From: Paracoccus aestuarii
GTDB taxonomy: Bacteria > Pseudomonadota > Alphaproteobacteria > Rhodobacterales > Rhodobacteraceae
Direction of reading: 5' to 3'
DNA length: 64,000 nucleotides
NCBI RefSeq assembly: GCF_028553885.1
Contig: NZ_CP067169.1
Location: 2,003,501 to 2,067,500 of the forward strand
Part shown: positions 55,343-64,000 of the stretch, piece by piece
How positions within the stretch are numbered: position 1 is the first letter of the stretch
Layout: every line of letters starts with the position of its first letter
The notes under the pieces: generated by a model
Databases searched by the model: none
What the model was told of the DNA's origin: nothing
What the model saw: only the letters and a program-made list of their open reading frames with translations
Position numbers and translations under genes: made by a program

Positions 55343-56551
55343 ATGACCGATCCCCGCCTTCCCGTCACCGTGCTCTCCGGCTTTCTGGGCGCGGGCAAGA
55401 CGACGCTGCTGAACACGGTGCTGAACAACCGCGAGGGGTTGCGCGTCGCCGTCATCGTCAACGACATGTCCGAGGTGAACATCGACGCCGACCTGGTCCG
55501 GGCCGAGGGCGGCATGTCGCGCACCGACGAGACCCTGGTCGAGATGTCGAACGGCTGCATCTGCTGCACGCTGCGCGAGGACCTGCTGGCCGAGGTCCGC
55601 AAGCTGGCCGAGGCGGGGCGCTTCGACTATCTGCTGATCGAATCGACCGGCATCAGCGAGCCGCTGCCCGTCGCCACGACCTTCGAATTCACCGACGAAG
55701 CCGGGGTCAGCCTGTCCGATGTGGCACGGCTGGACACGATGGTGACGGTCGTGGATGCGGTGAACCTGCTGGGCGATTATTCCAGCCATGATTTCCTGGC
55801 CGACCGGGGCGAGGTGATGGGCGATGCCGACAACCGCACGCTGGTGGACCTGCTGACCGACCAGATCGAATTCGCGGATGTCGTCGTGCTGAACAAATGC
55901 ACCGATGCCGGCCCCGACCGCGTCGATGCCGCGCAAAAGATCATCCGCGCGCTGAACGCCGATGCCCGCATCATCCGCACCGATCACGGCCGCGTGGCGC
56001 CGCGCGACATCCTGGATACCAGGCTGTTCGATTTCGACCGCGCCCATCAGCATCCGATGTGGGCGCGCGAGCTCTACGGTTTCGCCGACCACACCCCCGA
56101 GACCGAGGAATACGGCGTCACCAGCTTCGTCTATCGCGCCCGCCTGCCCTTCGAGCCGCGCAAGATCCACGAGGTCCTGAACGCCCCCCTGCCCGGCGTC
56201 ATCCGCGCCAAGGGCCATTTCTGGATCGCCACGCGCCCCGATTGGGTGGCCGAGTTCTCGCTGGCGGGCGCTTTGTCCTCGGTCCGGCCCTTGGGGCAGT
56301 GGTGGGCATCCGTGCCGCGCGACCGCTGGCCCACCCATCCCGAGGGGCGCGCCTATCTGGACGCGCATTGGGCCGAGCCCTTCGGCGACCGCCGGCAGGA
56401 GCTGGTCTTCATCGGCACCGGCATGGACGAGGACCGCATCCGCGCCCGCCTGGACGCCTGCCTGCTGGGCGAGGAGCACGGCGCCGACCCCGCAGGCTGG
56501 CAGCGCCTGCCCGACCCCTTCCCCCGCTGGAGCCGCGCCGAGGCCGCCTGA
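55343..56551 (+). CDS. zigA: COG0523 GTPase, putative zinc metallochaperone
   Basis: 402 residues. Walker [13 protein letters not shown] at residues about 13-24, [17 protein letters not shown], the metal-binding CxCC in [13 protein letters not shown] near 73, STGISEP near 100 and the GTPase base motif VLNKCT near 180. A CobW C-terminal domain follows ([18 protein letters not shown] onward, about 260-370). Such proteins deliver zinc to target enzymes under zinc starvation. AAGGAG lies 8 bases before the ATG. The Zur-like dyad upstream supports the zinc role; a cobalamin role is unlikely, with no cob genes nearby. Confidence 0.92.
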   Translation: MTDPRLPVTVLSGFLGAGKTTLLNTVLNNREGLRVAVIVNDMSEVNIDADLVRAEGGMSRTDETLVEMSNGCICCTLREDLLAEVRKLAEAGRFDYLLIESTGISEPLPVATTFEFTDEAGVSLSDVARLDTMVTVVDAVNLLGDYSSHDFLADRGEVMGDADNRTLVDLLTDQIEFADVVVLNKCTDAGPDRVDAAQKIIRALNADARIIRTDHGRVAPRDILDTRLFDFDRAHQHPMWARELYGFADHTPETEEYGVTSFVYRARLPFEPRKIHEVLNAPLPGVIRAKGHFWIATRPDWVAEFSLAGALSSVRPLGQWWASVPRDRWPTHPEGRAYLDAHWAEPFGDRRQELVFIGTGMDEDRIRARLDACLLGEEHGADPAGWQRLPDPFPRWSRAEAA

Positions 56552-56610
56552 CCCCCCTTGCGCGCGGGGGCGGGCCTGTCATGGTGGCGCAAACGGAAAA
56601 AGGACTTGCC

Positions 56611-57915
56611 ATGCTGCCCCCGCGTTCGGATTTCCCGCCCGGCTTCACCTTCGGCGCCGCCACATCGGCCTATCAGATCGAGGGCACGGCGGGGGCGGGC
56701 CTGTCCCATTGGGACACGTTCGCCGCGACCCCGGGCAACATCATGGATGACAGCGACAGCAGCCGCGCCTGCGATCACCTGACGCGCTGGCCGCAGGACC
56801 TGGACCTGGTGCGGGATGCGGGCTTCGGGGCCTATCGCTTCTCGACCTCCTGGGCGCGGGTGATGCCGGATGGGGTGACCGTGAACCCCGAAGGGCTGGA
56901 TTTCTACGACAGGCTGGTGGACGGGATGCTGGAACGCGGCCTGCAGCCCTTTCTGACCTATCACCACTGGGACCTGCCCGCCGCGCTGTCGGCGCAGGGT
57001 GGCTGGCAGAACCGCGACGTGGCGCAGCGCTTTGCGGATCTGTGCCTGGCGGTCAACGCCCGCATCGGCGATCGCCTGGCCTCGGCCGCAAGCCTGAACG
57101 AGCCTTGGTGCATCGCCTGGCTGTCGCATTTCATCGGGGCCCACGCCCCCGGCCTGCGTGACATCCGCGCCGCCAGCCGCGCCATGCACCATGTCCTGCT
57201 GGCCCATGGCACCGCGATGCAGGCGTTGCGGGCGGATGGCGCGACGAACCTCGGCATCGTGCTGAACTTCGAGACCAGCCACCCCGCCGATGACACCCCC
57301 GAGGCCGCCCGCGCGGCCGCGACCCAGGACGCGATCTACAACCAGTGGTTCATCCGCGCGCTGATGGGCCAGGGCTATCCCGATGCCGCGCTGGAGGGCA
57401 TCGGCCCGCACCTGCCCGACGGCTGGCAGGAGGACATGGCGCTGATCGCGCAGCCCCTGGACTGGCTGGGGGTGAACTACTATACGCGGCGTCTTTATAC
57501 CGGCAGTGACGGCCTTTGGCCGAGCGCCAGCGAAGCCCCCGGCCCCTTGCCCAAGACGCAGATGGATTGGGAGATCCGCCCCGAGGGCCTGACCGAGTTC
57601 CTGACCCGGCTGAAGCGCGACCATACCGGCGACCTGCCCCTGTATGTGACCGAAAACGGCATGGCGCTGGAGGCAGGCGCGGACATCACCGACGATGCCC
57701 GCCGGGTGCAGTTCATCGCCGACCACCTGCGCGCGACCACGGCCGCGATCGACCAGGGGGTCGATGTGCGGGGCTTCTTCTACTGGTCGCTTCTGGACAA
57801 TTACGAATGGGGCTGGGGATACGGGCCGCGCTTCGGGCTGGTCCATGTGGATTACGACACGATGACCCGCACGCCCAAGGCCAGCTGGCACGCCTTTCGC
57901 GCGATGCTGAGCTAG
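56611..57915 (+). CDS. GH1 family beta-glucosidase, second copy
   Basis: 434 residues. Retaining beta-glucosidase with FGAATSAYQIEG at the N-terminus, acid/base SLNEPWCIAW near residue 165, WLGVNYYTRRLY near 290 and nucleophile VTENGMA near 345, ending with GFFYWSLLDNYEWGWGYGPRFG. No signal peptide. ATG 56611 has AAGGA seven bases upstream; ATG 56581 is weaker. Closely related to the GH1 enzyme at 7657-8970, but with no transporter next to it. It shares a CTAG stop overlap with the convergent GMC oxidoreductase. Confidence 0.95.
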   Translation: MLPPRSDFPPGFTFGAATSAYQIEGTAGAGLSHWDTFAATPGNIMDDSDSSRACDHLTRWPQDLDLVRDAGFGAYRFSTSWARVMPDGVTVNPEGLDFYDRLVDGMLERGLQPFLTYHHWDLPAALSAQGGWQNRDVAQRFADLCLAVNARIGDRLASAASLNEPWCIAWLSHFIGAHAPGLRDIRAASRAMHHVLLAHGTAMQALRADGATNLGIVLNFETSHPADDTPEAARAAATQDAIYNQWFIRALMGQGYPDAALEGIGPHLPDGWQEDMALIAQPLDWLGVNYYTRRLYTGSDGLWPSASEAPGPLPKTQMDWEIRPEGLTEFLTRLKRDHTGDLPLYVTENGMALEAGADITDDARRVQFIADHLRATTAAIDQGVDVRGFFYWSLLDNYEWGWGYGPRFGLVHVDYDTMTRTPKASWHAFRAMLS

Positions 57916-59525
57916 GCGGGGGCGCGGGCATCCTCCAGGATCATCGCGGCGGCCTTGTGGCCGATCATGGTGACCGGGGCATGGGTGTTGCCCGACACGA
58001 TGGCGGGCATGACCCCCGCATCCGCGATCCGCAGCCCGGACAGCCCATGCACCCGCAGCCGCGCATCGACCACGGCCATCGGGTCCGCGCCCATCCGCGT
58101 GGTGCCCACCGGGTGAAAGATCGTCGTGCCCACATCGCCCGCCGCCCGCGCCAGATCGGCATCGCTCTGCAGATGCGCGCCGGGCTTGTGCTCCTCGGGG
58201 GCGAATGCGGCCATGCGGGCGGTCGCCATCAGGCGGCGCGCATGGCGCAGGCTGTCGATGGCCACCTGCCGGTCGCCCTCGGTCGTCAGGTATCGCGGCG
58301 CGATGGCGGGGGCCGCGCGCGGATCGGGCGCGGTGATATGCACCGAGCCCACGCTTTCCGGCCGCAGGTTGCAGACCGAGACCGTCAGCCCCGAGAAATC
58401 GTCCAGCGGGTCGCCGAACGCGCCCAGGGAGAGGGGCTGGACGTGATATTCTATATTCGCCGTCTCGAAGGCGTCGGAGGATTTCGCGAAGATCCCCAGC
58501 TGGCTGGGCGCCATCGCCATGGGCCCCGTCCGGCGCAGCGCATATTCCAGCGCGATCCCGGCCTTGCCCCACAGGCTGCGCGCACGGTCGTTCAGCGTCC
58601 GCGCCCCCGTGATGCGGAACACGGTGCGCAGCTGCAGATGGTCCTGCAGGTTCTCGCCCACGCCGGCCAGGGCATGGGCGGGGGCGATGCCCAAGGCCGC
58701 CAGACGCTCGGGCTGACCGATGCCCGACAGCTCCAGAAGCGCGGGGGAGTTGATCGCACCGGCGGCCAGGATCACCTCGCCCCGCGCGCGGGCGCGGCGG
58801 CGGATGCCGTGCTGCTCGAACAGGACGCCGGTGACGCGGCGGCCCTCCATCTCCAGGCGCAGGACCTGGGCATCGGTCTCGATCCGCAGGTTGGGGCGGC
58901 CTTTCGCGGGGTTCAGGAAGGCCTTCCTCGCATTCCAGCGGATGCCCTTGCGCTGCGTGACGGGGAAATAGCCCACGCCCTCATTGTCGCCGCGGTTGAA
59001 ATCCGGGTTGGCGGGTAGGCCCAGCTCCTGCGCGGCCTCGGCCACGGCGTCCAGGATCGGCCAGCGCAGCCGCTGCTGTTCCACCCGCAGCTCGCCCTGA
59101 TCGCCGTGGATGTCGCAGGCGGGCTCGTAATGCCGTTCGGTGGCGCGGAAATGCGGCAGCACGTCGGACCAGGACCAGCCGGGATTGCCCATCTGCCGCC
59201 AGCGGTCGTAATCGCCCGCCTGACCGCGCATGTAGATCATCCCGTTGATCGACGAACACCCGCCCAGCACCCGCCCGCGCGGATAGTTCAGCCGCCGCCC
59301 GTTCAGCCCCGGTTCGGGTTCGGTGCGATAGCACCAGTCCAGATCCGGATTGCCCATCGCATAAAGGTATCCCACCGGCACATGCACCCAGAACCGGTTG
59401 TCATGGCCCCCCGCCTCCAGCAGCAGCACCCGGTTGCGCGGGTCCGCCGACAGCCGGTTGGCCAGAACGCAGCCCCCCGACCCCGCCCCCACGATGATGT
59501 AGTCGTAATCCCCGAAATCCTGCAT
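57912..59525 (-). CDS. GMC family FAD-dependent oxidoreductase (choline dehydrogenase-like)
   Basis: 537 residues. FAD-binding DYIIVGAGSGGCVLANRLS at the N-terminus, the GMC signature GGCSSINGMIYMRGQAGDYD near residue 88, GAINSPALLELSGIG near 255 and the C-terminal catalytic His region FHPVGTTRMGADPMAVVD near 465 and SGNTHAPVTMIGHKAA. BetA-like proteins of this group oxidise alcohols such as choline, glycols or aryl alcohols; no betB or betI neighbour is present, so choline is not assured. Not evidently exported. Confidence 0.92.
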   Translation of the reverse strand: MQDFGDYDYIIVGAGSGGCVLANRLSADPRNRVLLLEAGGHDNRFWVHVPVGYLYAMGNPDLDWCYRTEPEPGLNGRRLNYPRGRVLGGCSSINGMIYMRGQAGDYDRWRQMGNPGWSWSDVLPHFRATERHYEPACDIHGDQGELRVEQQRLRWPILDAVAEAAQELGLPANPDFNRGDNEGVGYFPVTQRKGIRWNARKAFLNPAKGRPNLRIETDAQVLRLEMEGRRVTGVLFEQHGIRRRARARGEVILAAGAINSPALLELSGIGQPERLAALGIAPAHALAGVGENLQDHLQLRTVFRITGARTLNDRARSLWGKAGIALEYALRRTGPMAMAPSQLGIFAKSSDAFETANIEYHVQPLSLGAFGDPLDDFSGLTVSVCNLRPESVGSVHITAPDPRAAPAIAPRYLTTEGDRQVAIDSLRHARRLMATARMAAFAPEEHKPGAHLQSDADLARAAGDVGTTIFHPVGTTRMGADPMAVVDARLRVHGLSGLRIADAGVMPAIVSGNTHAPVTMIGHKAAAMILEDARAPA

Positions 59526-59642
59526 GATCCCCCCCGGCTCCGACCATCACGCTAGGGGCATGGCGGGACAGGGACAAGCCGTCGCGGTTGCGGGTGACGG
59601 CCGCAGAGGCTATGCCGGAACCCGCCCCTAACGGAGACACCC

Positions 59643-59807
59643 ATGATCGTCATCGCCGCCATCATCATCGGAGCCGCCCTGGGCTGGCGCCGCGCCGCCA
59701 AGCTGGGCGGCAATCGGGCCGACCGGGTGCAATATGCGGTGGCCTTCGCCCTGGGCTTCGCGATGATCGGGGTCTTCGCCACCATCTTCGTGCATCGGAT
59801 GGCGTGA
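59643..59807 (+). CDS. Small membrane protein, 54 aa
   Basis: MIVIAAIIIGAALGWRRAAK gives a first helix with a basic cytoplasmic turn (KLGGNRADRVQ), then a second helix YAVAFALGFAMIGVFATIFV. A GGAG site lies 6 bases upstream. The stop overlaps the start of the VWA gene (TGATG), so the two are co-translated. Similar two-helix proteins precede CoxE-like genes in relatives, from memory. Function unknown. Confidence 0.8.
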   Translation: MIVIAAIIIGAALGWRRAAKLGGNRADRVQYAVAFALGFAMIGVFATIFVHRMA

Positions 59808-60988
59808 TGTTCCTGCCCTTCCTGGACAGCCTGCGCAGGCACGGGGTTCCGGTATCCCTGCGCGAATGGCTGGACCTGATGGAGGGGATGGGACGCGGCC
59901 TGGACGGGCTGACGGTCGAGGGATTCCACGCCCTGGCGCGGCTGATCCTGGTCAAGGACGAACGCCATATCGACCGCTTCGACCGCGCCTTCGCGGAGAC
60001 CTTCGCCGGGGTCGACCGGATCCCGCTGGAGGCCTTGATCAACGAACGCACCCTGCCCCGCGACTGGCTGGAAAAGCTGGCCGAGCGCATTCTCAGCGAC
60101 GAGGACAAGGCCCGGGTCCAAGGCACGGGCAGCTTCGAGGCGCTGATGGAACGTCTGCGCCAGCGGCTGGCCGAACAGCAGGGCCGCCATCAGGGCGGCA
60201 ACAAATGGATCGGCACCGCGGGCACCTCGCCCTTCGGCGCCTATGGCTACAACCCCGAGGGCGTGCGGATCGGCCAGGACGCCAGCCGCCACCGCCGCGC
60301 CGTCAAGGTCTGGGACAGGCGCGAGTTCCGCGATTTCGACGACCGCGCGGAACTGGGCACCCGCAACATCAAGGTCGCGCTGAAACGCCTGCGCCAATGG
60401 GCCCGCCACGGCGCGGCGGACGAGCTGGACCTGCCCGGCACGATCCGCGCGACCGCCGATCACGGCTATATCGACGTGCAGACCCGGCCGGAACGGCGCA
60501 ACGCGGTCAAGGTCCTGCTGTTTCTGGATGTGGGCGGCAGTATGGACGACCATATCCGCGTCGTGGACGAGCTGTTCAGCGCAGCGCGCGCCGAATTCAA
60601 GCACATGCAGCATTTCTATTTCCACAACTGCCTCTACGAAGGCCTGTGGACCGACAACCGCCGCCGCTGGACGGAACAGACCCCGACCTGGGACGTGCTG
60701 CGCCGCTATGGCCGCGACTATAAATGCATTGTGGTGGGCGACGCCTCGATGTCGCCCTATGAAATCGCGGTGCCGGGCGGGGCGAACGAACATTGGAACG
60801 AGGAGGCGGGCCGCGTCTGGCTGACCCGCCTGGCCGAGACCTGGCCCGATCATGTTTGGCTGAACCCCGTCCCCGAGGCGCATTGGGGATACACCCAATC
60901 CATCGGCATGGTGCGGCAGATCTTTCCGGACCGGATGATGCCCCTGACCTTGGACGGGCTGACCCGCGCCATGCGGACCCTGGGCTGA
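59807..60988 (+). CDS. CoxE-like VWA domain-containing protein
   Basis: 393 residues. The N-terminal half is helical (FLPFLDSLRRHGVPVSLREW; LARLILVKDERHIDRFDRAF), with a glycine-rich linker near 125-140. The VWA domain starts near residue 235; its metal site reads FLDVGGSMDDH, i.e. D-x-G-x-S rather than the canonical D-x-S-x-S. Such proteins usually act with a MoxR AAA+ ATPase to insert cofactors or metals; no such gene is in the window. Coupled to the 54-aa membrane protein by TGATG. Confidence 0.88.
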   Translation: MFLPFLDSLRRHGVPVSLREWLDLMEGMGRGLDGLTVEGFHALARLILVKDERHIDRFDRAFAETFAGVDRIPLEALINERTLPRDWLEKLAERILSDEDKARVQGTGSFEALMERLRQRLAEQQGRHQGGNKWIGTAGTSPFGAYGYNPEGVRIGQDASRHRRAVKVWDRREFRDFDDRAELGTRNIKVALKRLRQWARHGAADELDLPGTIRATADHGYIDVQTRPERRNAVKVLLFLDVGGSMDDHIRVVDELFSAARAEFKHMQHFYFHNCLYEGLWTDNRRRWTEQTPTWDVLRRYGRDYKCIVVGDASMSPYEIAVPGGANEHWNEEAGRVWLTRLAETWPDHVWLNPVPEAHWGYTQSIGMVRQIFPDRMMPLTLDGLTRAMRTLG

Positions 60989-61042
60989 CGGCGCGGCAAA
61001 CTGGCTCTGGCACGGACGGGGCGCGGGGCCCATATTGGGGCC

Positions 61043-61726
61043 ATGACCAAGTTCCTGCCGCTGATCCTGTTGGGCCTCTATCTTGCCGCGATGTGGTTTT
61101 TCTCCGCATGGCGCCTCAAGCAGGAGCTGAACGAGAAATCCACCCCCCTGCGCCACCCCCGCCTGACCCCGATGCTGGAGCGGTTGGGCCGCGCGATGGA
61201 CCTGCCCCCGATCAAGGCCCATATCTATGAGGTCGAGCCGATCAACGGCCTGGCCGCCCCCGACGGGCGGATCTTCCTGACCCGCGGCTTTATCCGCAAG
61301 CTGGATGCCTGCGAGGTCACCCCTGAGGAGCTGGCCAGCGTCATCGCGCATGAGCTGGGCCATGTGTCATTGGGCCATTCGCGCCGGCGCATGGTCGATT
61401 TCGCGGGCCAGAACGCGATCCGCATGGCGCTGGCCGGGGTGCTGTCGCGCTTCATCCCCGGTTTCGGCGCGCTGATCGCCAATGCCATCGCCACCGCCGT
61501 CGCCGCCCGCCTCTCGCGCCAGGACGAATTCGAGGCCGACCGTTTCGCCACCGCGCTGATGATCAAGGCGGGCCTGGGCACCGAGCCGCAGAAATCACTG
61601 TTTCGCAAGCTGGACGCCCTGTCGGGGCGGATGGGCGCGGGGGCGCCCGCCTGGTTCCTGTCGCACCCGCCGACCGAAAAGCGCATCGCCGCCATCGAAT
61701 CGCACGAGCTGCGCTGGCGCGGCTGA
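61043..61726 (+). CDS. M48 family membrane-anchored metalloprotease
   Basis: 227 residues. N-terminal helix (FLPLILLGLYLAAMWFFSAW), then a zinc protease domain with ASVIAHELGHVSLGHSRRRM near 105 (HExxH), a hydrophobic stretch IPGFGALIANAIATAVAARLS near 140 and the third zinc ligand region EFEADRFATALM near 160, ending SHPPTEKRIAAIESH. Resembles HtpX/YfgC-type proteases acting in membrane or envelope quality control. 54 bp after the VWA gene, same strand. Confidence 0.92.
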   Translation: MTKFLPLILLGLYLAAMWFFSAWRLKQELNEKSTPLRHPRLTPMLERLGRAMDLPPIKAHIYEVEPINGLAAPDGRIFLTRGFIRKLDACEVTPEELASVIAHELGHVSLGHSRRRMVDFAGQNAIRMALAGVLSRFIPGFGALIANAIATAVAARLSRQDEFEADRFATALMIKAGLGTEPQKSLFRKLDALSGRMGAGAPAWFLSHPPTEKRIAAIESHELRWRG

Positions 61727-61789
61727 CCGGCAAGCCCTTGCCCGGGCGGGATTTCCGCCTATTCTGGCGGCGGACAGCCAAGGGCCCCC

Positions 61790-62959
61790 ATGAACCCTCC
61801 ATTCCGCCGCCACGTCCTCTATCTGCCGGGCTTCGACCCGATCCCGCCGCGCCGCTATCGCGAGCTCTATCGCCGCGAGGCCGCCGATCAGGCCCGCATC
61901 TCGGGCCACCGCCTGCGCATCACCAAGGCCGAGGCGCAGGGCTTTGCCTGGGCCGTGCATGGCCTCGTCGAGGGGCAGGACACCCGCAGCGTGATCGAGG
62001 TCGCGCTGTGGTCCGACATCGTGCAGGCCTCGATGCGGCAGGGCATCATCGGCACCTTCGGCCAGCTGGTCCGCACCGCCTGGACCTATATCGCGACGGG
62101 CACGCTGGCGCGGCTGATGCGCCTGCGGCGCGGACCGGTGATCGCGGCGCTTTATCCCATCGCGGTGCTGCTGGCGCAGCTGGCGCTGGCGCTGCTGGCG
62201 GGGGCGCTGGCGGCATGGGCTGTCGCGGGTTTGGGCGGCGGCTGGCTGGGCCTGCCCGTGGCGCTGGCGGTCATCTGGGGGGTGCTGGTCCTGGGGCGGC
62301 GGCTGGACGGGCGGCTCTTCGCCTATTACCTGATGCATGATTACGCCTTCACCGCGCAGCATCGCGGCGCCTATCCCCCCGCGCTGGAGGATCGCCTGAC
62401 CGCCTTCCGCGCCCGCCTGCAGGCGATCCTGGAGGAAGACCCGGACGAGGTCCTGGTCGTCGGCCATTCCTCGGGCGCCTATCTGGCGGTGTCGCTGCTG
62501 GCCGATCACCTGCGCGCGGGCGGGGCCGATCCGCGGCTGTCGCTGCTGACCTTGGGCCATGTGGTGCCGATGGCGTCCTTCCTGCCGGATGCCGGGCGGC
62601 TGCGCGATGATCTGGCCTTTCTGGGGCGGGCCGATCTGTTCTGGCTGGACCTGACCGCGCCGGGGGATGCCTGCTGCTTCGCGCTCTGCGATCCGGTCGC
62701 GGTCAGCGGGGCGGGTGGGACGGATCAGCGCTGGCCGCTGGTGATCTCGGCCGCCTATACGCAGACCCTGTCGCCGGAACGGCAGGCGGCGCTGAAGAAC
62801 CGCTGGTTCCGGCTGCATTTCCAATACCTTTGCGCCTTCGACCGGCCGGGGGATTACGACTATTTCGCGATCACCGCCGGGCCTCGGACGCTGGCCGACC
62901 GGTTCGCGGGCAGGCGCCCTTCGCCGGGCCGCATCACCACCCCCGCGGGCGCCCGGTGA
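61790..62959 (+). CDS. Alpha/beta-hydrolase-like membrane protein
   Basis: 389 residues. The N-terminus VLYLPGFDPIPPRRYRELYRRE is characteristic of an alphaproteobacterial group with no assigned function. Two hydrophobic helices occur near residues 125-175 (LLAQLALALLAGALAAWAVAG). The nucleophile elbow VVGHSSGAYLAVSLL near 222 (GxSxG) indicates a serine hydrolase, possibly a lipase or esterase. The TGA at 62957-62959 overlaps the GTG start of the P450 gene, so the two are coupled. Confidence 0.82.
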   Translation: MNPPFRRHVLYLPGFDPIPPRRYRELYRREAADQARISGHRLRITKAEAQGFAWAVHGLVEGQDTRSVIEVALWSDIVQASMRQGIIGTFGQLVRTAWTYIATGTLARLMRLRRGPVIAALYPIAVLLAQLALALLAGALAAWAVAGLGGGWLGLPVALAVIWGVLVLGRRLDGRLFAYYLMHDYAFTAQHRGAYPPALEDRLTAFRARLQAILEEDPDEVLVVGHSSGAYLAVSLLADHLRAGGADPRLSLLTLGHVVPMASFLPDAGRLRDDLAFLGRADLFWLDLTAPGDACCFALCDPVAVSGAGGTDQRWPLVISAAYTQTLSPERQAALKNRWFRLHFQYLCAFDRPGDYDYFAITAGPRTLADRFAGRRPSPGRITTPAGAR

Positions 62960-64000
62960 CCCCCCGCCCCCAAGGCGCCCAAGGGCGCGGCACCGTCCGG
63001 TCGCTGATGCGCGGCTTTCGGCGCGACCTGCTCTCGGCCCTGACCGAGCGTCTCTATGATGCTTGGATGGCGGAATTCAAATCGCCCCTGATCCACAGCT
63101 TTTTCTGCAACGATCCCAATCTGTTGCGGGTCATTCTTCAGGAACGGCCCCAAGATTTTCCGAAATCCGCGCGGATGCGCGAGGGGCTGGCGCCGCTGCT
63201 GGGCAACGGTGTCTTCATCTCGGAGGGCGAGGATTGGGCCCGCCAGCGGCGCATCATCGACCCGGCCTTCGAAGGCGGGCGGCTGCGCCATTCCTATCCG
63301 GCGATCCTGCAGGCCGCCGAGGCCGCCGCCGGGCGGCTGGCCCCCGGCCCGGTCGATGTCGAACCCCATGCCGCCCATGCGGCGGCGGATGTGATCTTTC
63401 GCAGCCTCTTCTCGATCCCCGTGGATCAGGGCATCGCGGCCGAGGTCTTCGCCGCCTTCCGCCAGCATCAGGAGGCCCAGCCCTTGGTCAACCTGGCCGC
63501 GGTGCTGCCGTGGCCGCGCTGGCTGCCCCGGCCCCATTCGCGCCGCACCCGGACCACGGCGGCGCGCATCCGCGGCCTGATCGCCGCGCTGGTCGAGGAT
63601 CGGCGCGCCCAGATCGCCGCTGGCCGCGCGCCGCAGGACCTGGCCACCAAGATCATGACCACCCCCGACCCGGTGACGGGCCGCTGCTTCACCCCGGCCG
63701 AGATGGTGGACCAGGTGGCCGTCCTGTTCCTGGCTGGGCACGAGACCAGCGCATCGGTCCTGGCCTGGGCGCTGTGGCTTCTGGCCGATCACCCCGAATG
63801 GCAGGACCGCGTGGCCGAGGAATCCGTGGGCCTGACCCCCGATTTCGCCTGCCTGTCGGGGATGACCGCCACGCGCGCGGTCTTTCGCGAGGCGCTGCGC
63901 CTCTATCCGGCGGTGGCGATGTTCGCGCGCGAGGCCGCGGGGCCGGAACGGTTCCGCGACCGCGACGTGCCGCGCGGGGCGCAGCTGACCGTGTCGCCAT
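62956..64000 (+). CDS. Cytochrome P450, 3' end outside the window
   Basis: Open from GTG 62956 to the window edge, 348 residues so far. P450 signatures are visible: WARQRRIIDPAFEGGRLR (C-helix W/R region, near 95), the I-helix oxygen-binding motif LFLAGHETSASVL near 255 and the K-helix ExxR in FREALRLYPAVAMFARE near 312. The heme-ligand cysteine loop lies beyond the edge. GTGA coupling to the hydrolase gene. Substrate not evident; no ferredoxin gene in the window. An internal ATG near 63007 is a possible alternative start. Confidence 0.93.
   Translation, partial: MTPRPQGAQGRGTVRSLMRGFRRDLLSALTERLYDAWMAEFKSPLIHSFFCNDPNLLRVILQERPQDFPKSARMREGLAPLLGNGVFISEGEDWARQRRIIDPAFEGGRLRHSYPAILQAAEAAAGRLAPGPVDVEPHAAHAAADVIFRSLFSIPVDQGIAAEVFAAFRQHQEAQPLVNLAAVLPWPRWLPRPHSRRTRTTAARIRGLIAALVEDRRAQIAAGRAPQDLATKIMTTPDPVTGRCFTPAEMVDQVAVLFLAGHETSASVLAWALWLLADHPEWQDRVAEESVGLTPDFACLSGMTATRAVFREALRLYPAVAMFAREAAGPERFRDRDVPRGAQLTVSP

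Overview
The window is chromosomal DNA of very high GC with strongly GC-biased third codon positions. Gene content and order point to an alphaproteobacterium of the family Rhodobacteraceae, most likely Paracoccus or a close relative. The evidence is the murA-DUF2948-hisD-UPF0262-phosphatase order, many ATGA/GTGA stop-start couplings, AGGAGG-type ribosome sites, and the alphaproteobacterial style of the phn cluster. No rRNA, CRISPR array, insertion sequence, phage gene or replication origin was seen. One tRNA gene (Thr, GGT) is present.

Layout. 1-7.6 kb is core-genome material: NAD(P)H-hydrate repair (left edge cut), a hemolysin III protein, a DUF1810 pair, tRNA-Thr, and the murA/DUF2948/hisD/UPF0262/low-Mr phosphatase series. 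7.6-15.7 kb is a beta-glucoside module: GH1 beta-glucosidase, a five-gene Opp/Dpp-type ABC importer and a divergent LacI regulator with two matching operators. 15.7-27.8 kb is a complete phosphonate island: phnCDE1E2 behind a Pho-box-like repeat, phnF, then phnGHI-HAD-phnJKLN, a DUF1045 2H phosphoesterase and phnM. A membrane PQQ glucose dehydrogenase (27.8-30.3 kb) abuts phnM. 30.3-42.5 kb is rich in signalling: a PleD-like diguanylate cyclase, a hybrid kinase with Hpt, a chemotaxis receptor, a LuxR-type regulator, a second hybrid kinase and a periplasmic molybdopterin-fold protein, with a TerC membrane protein between. 42.6-47.9 kb carries a photolyase-like protein with reversed domain order, a YeeE/TsuA sulfur importer, and an RTX metalloprotease with a small secreted protein. 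47.9-52.4 kb is a branched-chain amino acid or amide ABC operon (livFGMHK). 52.5-64 kb holds MipA, an ABC-F ATPase, a putatively zinc-regulated COG0523 GTPase, a second GH1 enzyme, a GMC oxidoreductase, a CoxE-like VWA protein, an M48 protease, an alpha/beta hydrolase and a truncated cytochrome P450.

How the genes fit together. The phosphonate genes cover import, C-P bond cleavage and ribose-phosphate recycling, and the neighbouring glucose dehydrogenase could add phosphate mobilisation by acid production. The LacI-controlled module should import and hydrolyse short beta-glucosides. The two kinase clusters are phosphorelays, one ending in c-di-GMP synthesis and one in transcription control.

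Reading frames break at or next to runs of five G or C in the phosphatase gene, phnI and the LuxR-type regulator. This looks like sequencing or assembly error, though true mutations cannot be excluded. The strongest leads for something new are the HAD enzyme embedded in the phn core operon, the DUF1045 protein in place of PhnP, the kinase cluster paired with a cysteine-free molybdopterin-fold protein, and the domain-swapped photolyase-like protein.
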